Of a stretch of 64,000 nt of DNA, positions 35,632-44,675 are shown piece after piece. The notes under the pieces were generated by a model. That model ran no database searches, was not told the DNA's origin, and saw nothing but the letters and a program-made list of their open reading frames with translations. Position numbers and translations under genes: made by a program. Position 1 is the first letter of the stretch. Each line of letters starts with the position of its first letter. The DNA lies in assembly GCA_041601945.1 (NCBI GenBank), contig JBFIHG010000003.1, positions 37,430-101,429 of the forward strand. The letters are read 5' to 3'. The stretch is from JBFJKD01 sp041601945 (GTDB lineage: Bacteria > Pseudomonadota > Gammaproteobacteria > Pseudomonadales > Porticoccaceae).

Positions 35632-36228
35632 TCAAATCCGTTGATACAGGCGATAGTCGACGTCCCCGGCCACTTTTTGTTTGATCGGCTGCCAATTTTC
35701 GGGGAATTTGTCGGCGGGGGTACCGGGTGCACGGTGTGCGGGGGTTTCGATATAAATTAGTGCGTGGACATTCAACCAGCCGTTGTCCTCAAGCAGGCGG
35801 GCTACCCTGTACGATAAGTTGCTGGCAAAGGGGGGATCGAGAAAGACGATATCAAAGGGGTTTTGGGGCGGGGTCGTTTGTAGCCAGGTGACGGCGTCCG
35901 CAGCGGTGATGGTGTACCTCCGTCCACCCAGGGCGGCAACGTTAGTGCGCAAGGCCTGCACCGCGTCAGGATTAAACTCCACCGACACCAACGCAGCCGC
36001 GCCGCGGGACAGGGCCTCAAACCCCAGAGCTCCGGAACCAGCGAACAGATCCAGGCAGTTCGCGTTGGGCAAGCGGGACTGTAACCAGTTGAACAGGGTT
36101 TCGCGAATCCGATCGCCGGTGGGACGCAGGTCCGGGGTAGCGGGAAACGTTAATATTCGACCCCGCCAACGGCCGCCGATAATGCGAATCTGCCCACGGG
36201 TGGCAGGGTTTTTATGAATCTTTGACAA
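35632..36228 (-). CDS. rsmD: RsmD 16S rRNA m2G966 methyltransferase
   Basis: A 198-residue class I methyltransferase. Seen: GQIRIIGGRWRGRILTFP at the N terminus, SAM motif DLFAGSGALGFEALSRGA and catalytic FLDPPF. It methylates guanine 966 of 16S rRNA during 30S assembly. I place the start at TTG 36228: CAGGAG lies eight bases upstream and the length fits the family. The open frame continues to 36471, but that stretch is antisense to ftsY and has no family match. It is divergent from ftsY. Confidence 0.93.
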   Translation of the reverse strand: MSKIHKNPATRGQIRIIGGRWRGRILTFPATPDLRPTGDRIRETLFNWLQSRLPNANCLDLFAGSGALGFEALSRGAAALVSVEFNPDAVQALRTNVAALGGRRYTITAADAVTWLQTTPPQNPFDIVFLDPPFASNLSYRVARLLEDNGWLNVHALIYIETPAHRAPGTPADKFPENWQPIKQKVAGDVDYRLYQRI

Positions 36229-36300
36229 CAGCCGAACTCCTGACAGAGGGCATAAAATGGTAGGATACACGGCTTTAACGGGCACTGGGAAAAGCGATTG

Positions 36301-37449
36301 ATGGCGTCTGACAAAAACTCGCAGCCGGACTCGGAACGGGAACCGGCGCCCGCACCGGAAGCGCAAGACAAACGTTCTTTTCTGGCCCGTTGGCGTAAAC
36401 CCGAGCGCGTCGCCGACGCGTCTGTCCCCGCCAGCACGGCGGCGCAGACCGTCGAGGCTGAATTTGCACAACCAGACGAGGGGCCGTCAACCGACCAGGG
36501 TCACTCTGACAACGAGTCGAACAGCGACGTGACGCTCCCTTCACAAAGCCTGATCGGACGCGCCCTGGCCCGTACTGGCGCTGGAATCGGTACGTTGTTT
36601 TTGGGCCGCAAAGCGATCGAAGCCGAATTGTTTGAGGAGCTTGAAACGCGCCTGTTGCTGGCCGACGTGGGTGTCGAAACCTGTGGCGAGATAATTACAG
36701 CGTTGACAGAGCGGGCCAGGCGCGGTGATCTCGCCGATGGCGCGGCACTACGGCGCGAACTGGGTAAGGTGCTGCTGGATATTCTTCAGCCCTGTGTGCG
36801 CCCGCTTGAAATAACCGGCGCAAAGCCGTTCGTAATTTTGGTGGTTGGGGTCAACGGCGTGGGCAAGACCACCACCATAGGTAAGCTGGCGCGCGGGTTA
36901 CAGCGCCAGGGGCATGCTGTGATGCTCGCGGCGGGTGATACATTCCGCGCCGCTGCCGTGGAACAACTGCAGGAGTGGGGCGAGCGCAACGCCGTTACCG
37001 TGGTAGCGCAGCACACCGGGGCCGATAGTGCATCGGTAATATTTGATGGCGTGCAGTCGGCGCAGGCCAGGTCCGCGGATGTGCTCATTGCGGACACGGC
37101 GGGCAGGTTGCATACCAAAGACAATTTGATGGAAGAGTTAAAAAAAATTAAACGAGTGCTTGCCAAACTCGACAGTAACGCCCCTCAGGAGGTGTTGTTG
37201 GTGCTGGATGCGGGTACCGGGCAAAACGCGTTGGCGCAGATGCAGCAGTTCAGCGCGAGTGTCGGTGTGACGGGTATAGCGTTAACCAAGCTTGACGGCA
37301 CCGCGAAAGGCGGCGTGATTTTTGCGCTGTGCAGGCGGTTTGGGGTTCCGGTGCGGTACGTGGGTGTGGGTGAAGGTATCGACGACTTGCAACCTTTTGA
37401 TGCCAAAAGCTTTGTAGATGCGCTACTGGATAGCGGTGTGCAGTCGTGA
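36301..37449 (+). CDS. ftsY: FtsY signal recognition particle receptor
   Basis: A 382-residue GTPase that receives SRP-ribosome complexes at the membrane. The first 90 residues are an acidic, low-complexity A domain. The NG domain has GVNGVGKTTTIGKLA (G1), GDTFRAAAVEQL (G2), ADTAGRLHTKDNLMEELKKI (G3), TKLDGTAKGG (G4) and a C-terminal GVGEGIDDLQPF. Its TGA overlaps the GTG of ftsE (GTGA), the classic ftsY-ftsE-ftsX arrangement. Confidence 0.97.
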   Translation: MASDKNSQPDSEREPAPAPEAQDKRSFLARWRKPERVADASVPASTAAQTVEAEFAQPDEGPSTDQGHSDNESNSDVTLPSQSLIGRALARTGAGIGTLFLGRKAIEAELFEELETRLLLADVGVETCGEIITALTERARRGDLADGAALRRELGKVLLDILQPCVRPLEITGAKPFVILVVGVNGVGKTTTIGKLARGLQRQGHAVMLAAGDTFRAAAVEQLQEWGERNAVTVVAQHTGADSASVIFDGVQSAQARSADVLIADTAGRLHTKDNLMEELKKIKRVLAKLDSNAPQEVLLVLDAGTGQNALAQMQQFSASVGVTGIALTKLDGTAKGGVIFALCRRFGVPVRYVGVGEGIDDLQPFDAKSFVDALLDSGVQS

Positions 37450-38120
37450 TTCTGTTTGACGGTGTTAGCAAACGCTACCCTCAGGGCCACGAAGCGTTGA
37501 ATGGGGTGAGCTTCGAGCTCGCCGCTGGCGAACTTGCCTTTTTGACTGGCCACTCTGGAGCCGGTAAAAGTACACTGCTCAAACTGATCATGTTGATGGA
37601 GCGTCCCACCCGGGGCCAGGTGTTAATCAACGGCAAGAACCTCAACCGCCTGCATGCCAGCCAGGTTCCCTACTACCGGCGGCGGGTTGGCGTCGTCTTT
37701 CAGAACCACCAGCTCTTGTTTGATCGCTCGGTGTACGACAACGTCGCTCTGCCATTGCTGGTATCGGGGTATAGCTCTCGCGATATCGGTCGGCGGGTAC
37801 GGGCGTCCCTGGACAAAGTAGGGCTGTTAACCAAAGAGAAACAGAATCCCATCACGCTCTCCGGGGGAGAGCAGCAGCGCGTCGGCATTGCCCGAGCCGT
37901 GGTACACAAACCACGGATTCTCCTCGCGGATGAGCCGACTGGTAATCTCGACCCGGAGTTGTCAGCCGAGATCATGCAACTGTTTAAGGATTTTCATGAG
38001 GTTGGGGTTACTGTGTTAATTGCATCCCATGATCTAAGCCTTATAGCTCAGATGGGTAAGCGAGTACTTACTTTGGCGTCTGGTGCGATAATGCAAAGCG
38101 AAAATAATGCCGCGGGTTAA
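37446..38120 (+). CDS. ftsE: FtsE cell-division ABC ATPase
   Basis: A 224-residue ABC ATPase with Walker A TGHSGAGKSTLLKL, signature LSGGEQQRVGIARA and Walker B ILLADEP. With FtsX it controls peptidoglycan hydrolysis at the septum by activating amidases through EnvC-type proteins. It begins with GTG inside the ftsY stop and overlaps ftsX by 14 bases, showing tight translational coupling. Confidence 0.97.
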   Translation: MILFDGVSKRYPQGHEALNGVSFELAAGELAFLTGHSGAGKSTLLKLIMLMERPTRGQVLINGKNLNRLHASQVPYYRRRVGVVFQNHQLLFDRSVYDNVALPLLVSGYSSRDIGRRVRASLDKVGLLTKEKQNPITLSGGEQQRVGIARAVVHKPRILLADEPTGNLDPELSAEIMQLFKDFHEVGVTVLIASHDLSLIAQMGKRVLTLASGAIMQSENNAAG

Positions 38121-39135
38121 TCAACGCCCAGATCGGGAAGCTGCGCAGACGGCGCGACGCAGTGGGCCAGGCGGACGTAGTGGTGCAAGTAGTAGTAGCG
38201 CGGTGTGGCGCGACCGCGTGCACAGTTACCTGCAACACCACGGAGGCAACTGTGCGGAGGCCCTGCGGCGTCTCGCCCGCACACCCTTACAGAGTTTGAT
38301 GACAGCGATGGTTATCGCGATTGCACTGGCCCTGCCCGCCGCACTCTACGTCGCCGTACTCAATTTGCAGGCGTTAGCTGGCAGTGTGCAGACTAATTCT
38401 CAGGTCACTGTTTTTCTGCACGGCGATGCCCAGAAGCCGGCAATCGAACCGCTGCTGCTACGCCTGCGCGAGATGCCCGGGGTCGAGGACGTGACCTACC
38501 TGTCGCCCGAGGAGGCGCTGCGGGAATTTCAGGAATTGTCGGGGTTTGGCGATGCCTTGACCTTGCTTGATCAAAATCCACTGCCGCCGGTGGTGCTGAT
38601 TACTCCCGCCGAACATTTGCGCGCCGACTTCGCGGCGGCCGAACGTTGGATCCGGGATATAGCCGCTGATCCGCTGGTCGACGACATTCAGCTCGACATG
38701 AAGTGGTTGCAGCGTTTACACGGTGTACTCGACATCGGCCGTCGACTGGCATTCGCGTTGGGGGTGGTACTGTCGCTGGGAGTGCTATTGGTGGTGGGCA
38801 ATACCATACGTTTGGCGATAGAAAGTCGTCGCGATGAGATCGTTGTCGTCAAGCTGGTCGGTGGCACCAACGCTTACGTGCGACGGCCGTTTCTGTACGC
38901 GGGGCTGTGGTATGGCGCGAGCGGTGGCGTCCTGGCCTGGTTGCTGGTCGCCGGTGGCCTGTGGTGGCTCGCGGAGCCAGCAGCGCGTCTGGCGGCCCTT
39001 TACCAGAGCCAGTTTGTGTTGCTGGGGTTGGGGGTGCGCGGATTCGCAGCGTTGCCAGCGCTCGGGGCCGTGCTGGGACTGGTCGGTGCCTGGCTCGCAG
39101 TGAGTCGTCACGCTGCGAGCATTGACGCCGAGTAG
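38107..39135 (+). CDS. ftsX: FtsX cell-division permease-like protein
   Basis: A 342-residue inner-membrane protein. After a charged N-terminal tail of about 45 residues, there are four transmembrane helices and a large periplasmic loop between the first two (QVTVFLHGDAQKPAIEPLL, SPEEALREFQELSGFGDAL), which is the EnvC-contacting part. It partners FtsE. The N-terminal extension, rich in Arg, Gly and Ser, is longer than in E. coli but common in pseudomonads. Confidence 0.95.
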   Translation: MPRVNQRPDREAAQTARRSGPGGRSGASSSSAVWRDRVHSYLQHHGGNCAEALRRLARTPLQSLMTAMVIAIALALPAALYVAVLNLQALAGSVQTNSQVTVFLHGDAQKPAIEPLLLRLREMPGVEDVTYLSPEEALREFQELSGFGDALTLLDQNPLPPVVLITPAEHLRADFAAAERWIRDIAADPLVDDIQLDMKWLQRLHGVLDIGRRLAFALGVVLSLGVLLVVGNTIRLAIESRRDEIVVVKLVGGTNAYVRRPFLYAGLWYGASGGVLAWLLVAGGLWWLAEPAARLAALYQSQFVLLGLGVRGFAALPALGAVLGLVGAWLAVSRHAASIDAE

Positions 39136-39182
39136 CCGCACTAGATTTAGATCAAGTAAAGCAATGAAAAACAAGGGGTTAA

Positions 39183-39211
39183 TTGAACTTTTCGGGCTGT
39201 GGACATCTAAT
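39183..39211 (+). promoter_or_regulatory. Sigma70 promoter of rpoH
   Basis: TTGAAC (39183-39188) and TCTAAT (39206-39211) are 17 bases apart, about 40 bases before the rpoH start codon. This would let rpoH be read separately from ftsYEX. Confidence 0.7.
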
Positions 39212-39252
39212 ACAGGCATGGTAAACTGTGCTCCCCCAAAAGTGAGGTCCCT

Positions 39253-40104
39253 ATGAGCAAAAGTCTCCAAACTGTGAATTGGCTGGTGCCTGGCGAAAAC
39301 CTGGGAGCCTATATACAGGGCGTCAGTAGCATACCCGTGCTGTCTGCCGAGGAGGAGAAAGGTCTGGCGGAACGTCTTTTTTTTGAAAATGACCTGGAGG
39401 CCGCCCGGCATCTGGTTATGTCCCATCTGCGTTTCGTAGTGTATATCGCGCGGTCCTACAATGGTTATGGCCTGCCCCTGGCGGACCTGGTCCAGGAGGG
39501 CAACGTCGGGCTGATGAAGGCGGTAAAGCGTTTTAATCCCGAAAAAGGTGTGCGCCTGGTATCGTTCGCAGTGCACTGGATAAAAGCGGAAATACACGAA
39601 TACGTGTTGCGTAACTGGCGCATTGTCAAAGTGGCGACCACCAAAGCGCAACGCAAACTATTTTTCAATCTGCGCAAGGCCAAGCGGCGCCTGGCGTGGC
39701 TCACCGACGACGAAGCGGTTGCGGTAGCCAGTGATCTGGGGGTGGATGTTACGCAAGTCCGCGAAATGGAGCAGCGCCTGTCTGCGCGCGATGCCACCAT
39801 AGACACTGCGCCCGACGACGACGAAGACGGTTATCAGGCACCGGTGCACTATCTTGAAGATCACAGAGCTGATCCAGCGTTGATATTGGAGCGCGCTGAT
39901 TCAGAAACCTCCAATTACGAAAATCTGACGGAGGCGTTGGATTGTCTTGACAAACGTAGCCGGGATATTCTGCAGCAACGCTGGTTGACGGAAGACAAAG
40001 TGACTTTGCACGACCTGGCGGCTAAATACGGGGTTTCAGCCGAACGCATCAGGCAACTGGAACAAAACGCCATGAAAAAGATGCGATCTTCTCTGGAAGC
40101 CTGA
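39253..40104 (+). CDS. rpoH: RpoH heat-shock sigma factor (sigma-32)
   Basis: A 283-residue sigma70-family factor for heat-shock genes. Region 2 is seen in LVMSHLRFVVYIARSYNGYGLPLADLVQEGNVGLMKAVKRF and VRLVSFAVHWIKAEIHEYVL; the RpoH-specific box QRKLFFNLRK is intact, as is region 4 (AAKYGVSAERIRQLEQNAMKKMR). It follows ftsX after 117 bases with its own promoter. In E. coli its mRNA 5' end folds into a thermosensor; I cannot judge that by eye here. Confidence 0.97.
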   Translation: MSKSLQTVNWLVPGENLGAYIQGVSSIPVLSAEEEKGLAERLFFENDLEAARHLVMSHLRFVVYIARSYNGYGLPLADLVQEGNVGLMKAVKRFNPEKGVRLVSFAVHWIKAEIHEYVLRNWRIVKVATTKAQRKLFFNLRKAKRRLAWLTDDEAVAVASDLGVDVTQVREMEQRLSARDATIDTAPDDDEDGYQAPVHYLEDHRADPALILERADSETSNYENLTEALDCLDKRSRDILQQRWLTEDKVTLHDLAAKYGVSAERIRQLEQNAMKKMRSSLEA

Positions 40105-40127
40105 GTTCCCGACGGCACCGGGTTGAC

Positions 40128-40155
40128 AAAAAGCCGCGTTAACGCGGCTTTTTTT
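40128..40155 (+). terminator. Intrinsic terminator of rpoH
   Basis: AGCCGCGTTAACGCGGCT is a perfect 18-base palindrome (40132-40149), with an A-rich 5' flank and a T run to 40155. It ends the ftsYEX-rpoH transcript. Confidence 0.92.
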
Positions 40156-40260
40156 ATGGCTGCTCGCGGTGTGTGGAGCAGTGTAGCATGGGGCGAAGAA
40201 CGTAGTGTTTTGAGTAACAATGGGCACAAATTACCCGACGGCGATCGAAAGAATCCATTT

Positions 40261-40677
40261 ATGAGGCAAGCTTACATACCTTCTGTTTGCGCTACTTGCG
40301 GTGCAATTTTAGCGTTTCTGGCGATTGCATTGGGTGCCTTTGGCGCTCATGCGTTACGTAGCCTCAGCGCCCCCGGACAATGGGAATCAGGCGCGGCCTC
40401 CCTGTGGGAAACAGCGGTGTTGTATCAAATGTTTCATGCGCTTGCCCTGTTAGTGCTTGGCGGGTTCCCGGTGGAATTGCTATCTAACCGAATGCGCGCC
40501 TGGGTAGGCGGCAGCTTTGTCCTGGGCACGATGCTGTTTTGTGGCAGTTTGTATCTGCTGGCGGTGATCAGGGTGCCGCCGTTAGGGATGCTGACGCCGG
40601 TGGGCGGATTACTGCTGCTGGCAGGTTGGGGCGTTCTCGGCGTGGTTTTTTGGCGGACATCCCGTGAGCGACACTAA
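40261..40677 (+). CDS. DUF423 membrane protein (YgdD family)
   Basis: A 138-residue inner-membrane protein with four predicted helices. The DUF423 pattern is clear: LAFLAIALGAFGAHALRS at the N terminus, WETAVLYQMFHALALLVLG, GTMLFCGSLYLLAV and LTPVGGLLLLAGW. Function is not known. The frame extends upstream through the rpoH terminator to 40123, but the ATG at 40261 precedes the conserved part directly. It overlaps trmB by 14 bases. Confidence 0.85.
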   Translation: MRQAYIPSVCATCGAILAFLAIALGAFGAHALRSLSAPGQWESGAASLWETAVLYQMFHALALLVLGGFPVELLSNRMRAWVGGSFVLGTMLFCGSLYLLAVIRVPPLGMLTPVGGLLLLAGWGVLGVVFWRTSRERH

Positions 40678-41377
40678 GGAGCACGCACCCGACGTTCCCC
40701 TCACGCGCCATAGAAGTGTGCGCAGTTACGTGGTGCGAGGCGGTCGCCTGACCCCTGGGCAGCGCCGCGGTCTGGAACAGCACGCCGATTATTTGCTCGA
40801 CCCAAACGCCGGTAGCGCCGATTGGGGCAAAATATTTGGTCGCGCCGCACCGGTGGTTCTGGAAATCGGGTTTGGCATGGGGGATTCGTTGTGCCAAATG
40901 ATGGCTACAGAACCAGAAAAGGACTTTGTAGGGATCGAGGTGCACCCCCCGGGTGTGGGCAGGCTGTTGAATAATACGGCCGCGGCCGAGCTACACAATC
41001 TGCGAGTCTATCTGGGGGATGCAGTGACACTGTTGGACGACTGCATTCCCCCGCAAAGCGTATCCCGGGTACAACTTTATTTCCCGGATCCATGGCACAA
41101 GAAAAAACACCATAAACGTCGCTTGGTGCAGCCTGCCTTTGTCGCTAAAGTTCGGCGTGCCCTTGCCATTGGCGGCGTCCTGCATATGGCCACAGACTGG
41201 CTCCCTTATGCCGAGCATATGGCCGAGGTGATGGCTGCGGCAAAAGGTTTTGAAAATATGGTTAGTGAAGGAACCTATGCGCCGCGGCCGGCTTTTCGGC
41301 CGGTCACCAAATTTGAAAGGCGTGGTCAGCGCCTCGGACACGGGGTATGGGATTTACTGCATCGCCGTGTTAGCTGA
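40664..41377 (+). CDS. trmB: TrmB tRNA (guanine-46 N7)-methyltransferase
   Basis: A 237-residue enzyme that methylates G46 in the tRNA variable loop. SAM-binding VVLEIGFGMGDSLCQM, EVHPPGVGRLL, and the catalytic region VQLYFPDPWHKKKHHKRRLVQ are all present. The GTG start lies within the end of the DUF423 gene, so it is translated by coupling. Confidence 0.96.
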   Translation: MSDTKEHAPDVPLTRHRSVRSYVVRGGRLTPGQRRGLEQHADYLLDPNAGSADWGKIFGRAAPVVLEIGFGMGDSLCQMMATEPEKDFVGIEVHPPGVGRLLNNTAAAELHNLRVYLGDAVTLLDDCIPPQSVSRVQLYFPDPWHKKKHHKRRLVQPAFVAKVRRALAIGGVLHMATDWLPYAEHMAEVMAAAKGFENMVSEGTYAPRPAFRPVTKFERRGQRLGHGVWDLLHRRVS

Positions 41378-41447
41378 AACCAGGTTGATCCGATTTGCAG
41401 GGTATACAGCCGCCGAGGATTCAAGGTGAGAACAGGGTGGTGCCAAA

Positions 41448-41924
41448 ATGAGCGATAACCCGTTCTGGGATTACTCCCTGAACTTGTATGGCCGACCCGG
41501 TATAGCGGAGCTATGCATCGACCTGCAGGATCGTTATGGTGCCAATGTTAATCTTCTGCTCTTTGCATGCTGGGTGGGTTGTCGCGGCAGGCAATTGGAC
41601 GGCAATAGTCTGCGCGCGGCCCTTGCCGAAATATCAGACTGGAATAAACGCATCACCCAACCCCTGCGTACCCGTCGCCGGGCCCTCGACCCGGCCGCAA
41701 CGGGAGCGGCACAGGAGAAACAGCGCCTGCTGGCAGAAGAGTTGAGCGCCGAAAAAGAAGAACAGGCACGCTTATTCAACTGGTATGGCGCACATCGCGC
41801 TTCATTAGAAATTGTTGCCCCGGACCAGGCCATTGGCCAAAATCTGGCGCTTTACCTGACAACGCTCGGGGCTAGCGGTGACCAAACGCAATTATTACTG
41901 GCGGCGGCAGCACATCAAGGTTGA
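41448..41924 (+). CDS. TIGR02444-family protein
   Basis: A 158-residue conserved protein. NPFWDYSLNLYGRPGIAELCIDLQDRYGANVNLLLFACWVG is the recognised TIGR02444 motif. The rest is helical and ends with repeated Ala and Leu. Members are found almost only in gammaproteobacteria and have no known function. It lies between trmB and the FKBP gene. Confidence 0.85.
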   Translation: MSDNPFWDYSLNLYGRPGIAELCIDLQDRYGANVNLLLFACWVGCRGRQLDGNSLRAALAEISDWNKRITQPLRTRRRALDPAATGAAQEKQRLLAEELSAEKEEQARLFNWYGAHRASLEIVAPDQAIGQNLALYLTTLGASGDQTQLLLAAAAHQG

Positions 41925-42009
41925 GTGCTGTCTGTGTTGCGGGCAACGGGAATGGGGTAATATACCGGCTGGCTTTTCTCTCCTATCGGCAAGACACAAG
42001 GAACTAGCG

Positions 42010-42771
42010 ATGAATAAAACAGGATACTTGATACTGGCGAGCGTGTTGGCGCTTGCGCTTTCGGGTTGCGACAAAATAAGTACCATCGTCAATAAGGATG
42101 GCGATAACGCCACTGAAAAGAGTGAGGTTGCCGTAACCCTTGGTTCTCAGCAGCAAAAAATCAGCTACATTATGGGGATGAATATCGGGTCTCAGTTCAA
42201 GACAGACGATTTCACTCTGGATTTAGTCGCTTTTAATCAGGGCATCACGGACGCGTTGAGCGAGGCGGAGCCGCGTCTTAGCGATGAGGAAGCGGCGGCG
42301 ACTATTGAAGCGTTCCAGCAGGAGCAAACTGCCAGGCAGGATGAAGTAAGAAAAGAGCAAGAGAATAAAAATATGCAGGAAGGCGTGGCTTTCCTGGCGG
42401 AAAATGCCAAAAAAGATGGTGTCACCGTGCTACCGAGCGGGCTGCACTATCGCGTTATAACCGATGGGTCTGGGCCGATTCCCACTGCGGACAATACCGT
42501 AGAAGTGAATTATCGCGGGACGCTGATTGATGGGACGGAATTTGATAGTTCCTACAAACGCGGTGTACCCGCTCAGTTTGGTGTAACCCAGGTAATACCT
42601 GGTTGGGTAGAAGCTTTGCAGCTGATGAAGGAAGGCTCCAAGTGGGAGCTGGTGGTGCCGCCCGAACTGGCCTATGGTCCCGGTGGTGCAGGGGGACTGA
42701 TTGGCCCCAACCAGACATTGATTTTTGAGGTCGAATTGCTCAAGGCGGCGGTGGTTGAGACTGCAGAGTAA
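42010..42771 (+). CDS. FKBP-type peptidyl-prolyl isomerase lipoprotein (Mip/FkpA-like)
   Basis: A 253-residue lipoprotein: a signal sequence ends in the lipobox ALSGC with C20. Residues about 45-145 form the long helical dimerisation arm of Mip/FkpA proteins (QKISYIMGMNIGSQFKTDDFTLDLVAFNQGITDAL). The C-terminal FKBP domain has VEVNYRGTLIDGTEFDSS, GWVEALQLMKEGSKWEL, PPELAYGPGG and the end EVELL. It folds prolines of periplasmic proteins. The upstream frame (from 41878) overlaps the previous gene and is not part of it. A terminator follows at 42857. Confidence 0.93.
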   Translation: MNKTGYLILASVLALALSGCDKISTIVNKDGDNATEKSEVAVTLGSQQQKISYIMGMNIGSQFKTDDFTLDLVAFNQGITDALSEAEPRLSDEEAAATIEAFQQEQTARQDEVRKEQENKNMQEGVAFLAENAKKDGVTVLPSGLHYRVITDGSGPIPTADNTVEVNYRGTLIDGTEFDSSYKRGVPAQFGVTQVIPGWVEALQLMKEGSKWELVVPPELAYGPGGAGGLIGPNQTLIFEVELLKAAVVETAE

Positions 42772-42856
42772 GTCGCTCACTGGTGAATGAAACGATGGAG
42801 TTCTACCCTTAACCACTGGGCTGGTTCTGCATCAGGTGTAAGCAATATCGCTAAGG

Positions 42857-42890
42857 ACGGATGATCCAATATGGTTCATCCGTTTTTTTT
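42857..42890 (+). terminator. Intrinsic terminator after the FKBP gene
   Basis: ACGGATGA pairs with TCATCCGT (42857-42864 and 42876-42883), with an inner CCA/TGG pairing, followed by eight T at 42883-42890. Confidence 0.85.
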
Positions 42891-42962
42891 ACTCGGCGTT
42901 CGAATAAATCGTAATCTGCATTTTTGAAATAGCAAAACCGTACATCAGCTGAATGTTATACT

Positions 42963-44570
42963 GTGTCGACTGAAGCACTATTACCTACCTCATCAAAATA
43001 TTTCTGGATACAAACCTTTATGCATGACGGCACTCAGATTGAAGAACCAGAACACAAGTTAAACCTTCGCAATTTGTGCGAAGGCGACTATGCGGACATC
43101 AAGGAGATTATGGATCGCGTCTATTCGGGTTTTGGTGGTGCCTGGCCGGAGAAAAAATTCCGAGCACAGTTGACAGTATTTCCGGAAGGGCAGATTTGTA
43201 TAGAGGATCACGGCAAGGTGGTGGCGGCGGCGTTTGCGGTGGTTGTCGATTACGATAAATTTGGCGATCAGCACACCTACGGGGAAATTACGGGCGATGC
43301 CTACCTGACCACACATGATCCCCTGGGCGATGTACTGTACGGCGTCGATGTGTTTGTGTCGCCTGATTATCGAGGACTGCGTTTAGGCAGGCGTCTTTAC
43401 GAGGTGCGCAAGGAGCTGTGCCAACGGCTTAATCTGCGCGCGATTGTTGCGGGGGGGCGAATTCCCAATTATAAAAAATATTCAGCTGAGCTGACTCCCC
43501 AGCAATATATAGAGCGGGTAAAAAGAAAAGATATATACGACCCTATATTGACGTTTCAACTGTCCAACGATTTTGAAGTAAAACAGGTGCTCACTGATTA
43601 TCTGCCTGAAGACAAAGAATCCAAGGGTTATGCCACGCTGTTACAGTGGCACAACCTGTACTACGACCCCAGTAAAAAACCGTTGATTGGTGCGCCGCGC
43701 ACATCGGCCCGTGTAGGTTGTGTACAGTGGCAAATGCGTACCCTTAAATCTGTTGGGGAATTAATCCAGCAGGTGGAGTTTTTTGTCGATGCTCTGTCGG
43801 ATTATCAATGCGATCTCGCACTCTTCCCGGAATTTTTTAACGCACCTTTGATGGGTATCGAAAATCATAAAACGTCTATAGACGCGATCAAGGCGTTGGC
43901 GGAATTTACCGATGAAATCGTTGAAGCCATATCCAAGTTGGCGGTCGCATACAATATAAATATTGTCGCTGGCTCCATGCCGGTGATCGAAAACGATGAG
44001 CTATTTAACGTGGCCTTTTTGTGTCGACGGGATGGTACCCAGGAAGCCCAGTACAAGTTGCATCCTACACCCCACGAAAAGCGCGCCTGGATCATGCAGG
44101 GCGGCGACGAGCTAAGAGTGTTTGATACAGACTTCGGAAAAATTGGCGTATTAATCTGTTACGACGTGGAATTCCCGGAATTGGCGCGCTTACAGTCAGA
44201 GGAGGGGATGCAAATTTTATTTGTCCCTTTCTGGACGGACACCAAAAATGGTTACTTGCGCGTGCGCTGCTGTGCTCACGCGCGGGCTATTGAAAACGAA
44301 TGCTATGTGGCAATTGCTGGAAGTGTTGGTAATCTGCCGAAAGTAGATGGTGCCGATATTCAGTATGCGCAATCTGCGGTGTTCTCACCATCTGATTTCG
44401 CTTTCCCACACGATGCAACTATGGCCGAGACAACGCCCAATACCGAGATGACACTTATTGTGGATCTCGATCTGGAGAAATTAAAAAAATTGCAAAATGA
44501 AGGTTCGGTGCGTAACTACCTGGATCGACGTCGCGACCTGTATAAAATAAATTGGCTGGGGAAAAAATAA
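42963..44570 (+). CDS. GNAT acetyltransferase-nitrilase fusion
   Basis: A 535-residue two-domain enzyme. Residues about 30-200 form a GNAT N-acetyltransferase (VFVSPDYRGLRLGRRLYEVRKELCQ is the acetyl-CoA loop). Residues about 248-525 form a carbon-nitrogen hydrolase with the full triad: E290 in LFPEFF, K365 in YKLHPTP, and C399 in LICYDVEFP. This known architecture is widespread in gammaproteobacteria but its substrate is unproven; omega-amide or amide hydrolysis coupled to acetylation is likely. The start is uncertain: GTG 42963 has no SD, and TATACT lies just before it, so ATG 43020 is an alternative. Confidence 0.92.
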   Translation: MSTEALLPTSSKYFWIQTFMHDGTQIEEPEHKLNLRNLCEGDYADIKEIMDRVYSGFGGAWPEKKFRAQLTVFPEGQICIEDHGKVVAAAFAVVVDYDKFGDQHTYGEITGDAYLTTHDPLGDVLYGVDVFVSPDYRGLRLGRRLYEVRKELCQRLNLRAIVAGGRIPNYKKYSAELTPQQYIERVKRKDIYDPILTFQLSNDFEVKQVLTDYLPEDKESKGYATLLQWHNLYYDPSKKPLIGAPRTSARVGCVQWQMRTLKSVGELIQQVEFFVDALSDYQCDLALFPEFFNAPLMGIENHKTSIDAIKALAEFTDEIVEAISKLAVAYNINIVAGSMPVIENDELFNVAFLCRRDGTQEAQYKLHPTPHEKRAWIMQGGDELRVFDTDFGKIGVLICYDVEFPELARLQSEEGMQILFVPFWTDTKNGYLRVRCCAHARAIENECYVAIAGSVGNLPKVDGADIQYAQSAVFSPSDFAFPHDATMAETTPNTEMTLIVDLDLEKLKKLQNEGSVRNYLDRRRDLYKINWLGKK

Positions 44571-44572
44571 AC

Positions 44573-44597
44573 GGCGTCAAAAGATACTTCTGACGCC
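44573..44597. repeat. Hairpin without T-run after the GNAT-nitrilase gene
   Basis: GGCGTCA (44573-44579) and TGACGCC (44591-44597) pair with an 11-base loop directly after the stop codon. No T run follows, so it is a weak or Rho-assisted end or a 3' stabiliser. Confidence 0.5.
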
Positions 44598-44675
44598 ATT
44601 AAACAACCTTTGATGCCCGAACGATTCGCGCGGTGTGCTGATGCCTGTTAGTACGGCACTGAAGCAGATTTAACG

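Noticed and set aside
36229..36471. 81-residue N-terminal extension of rsmD
   Set aside because: It is antisense to ftsY. A TTG with a good SD at 36228 gives the family length.
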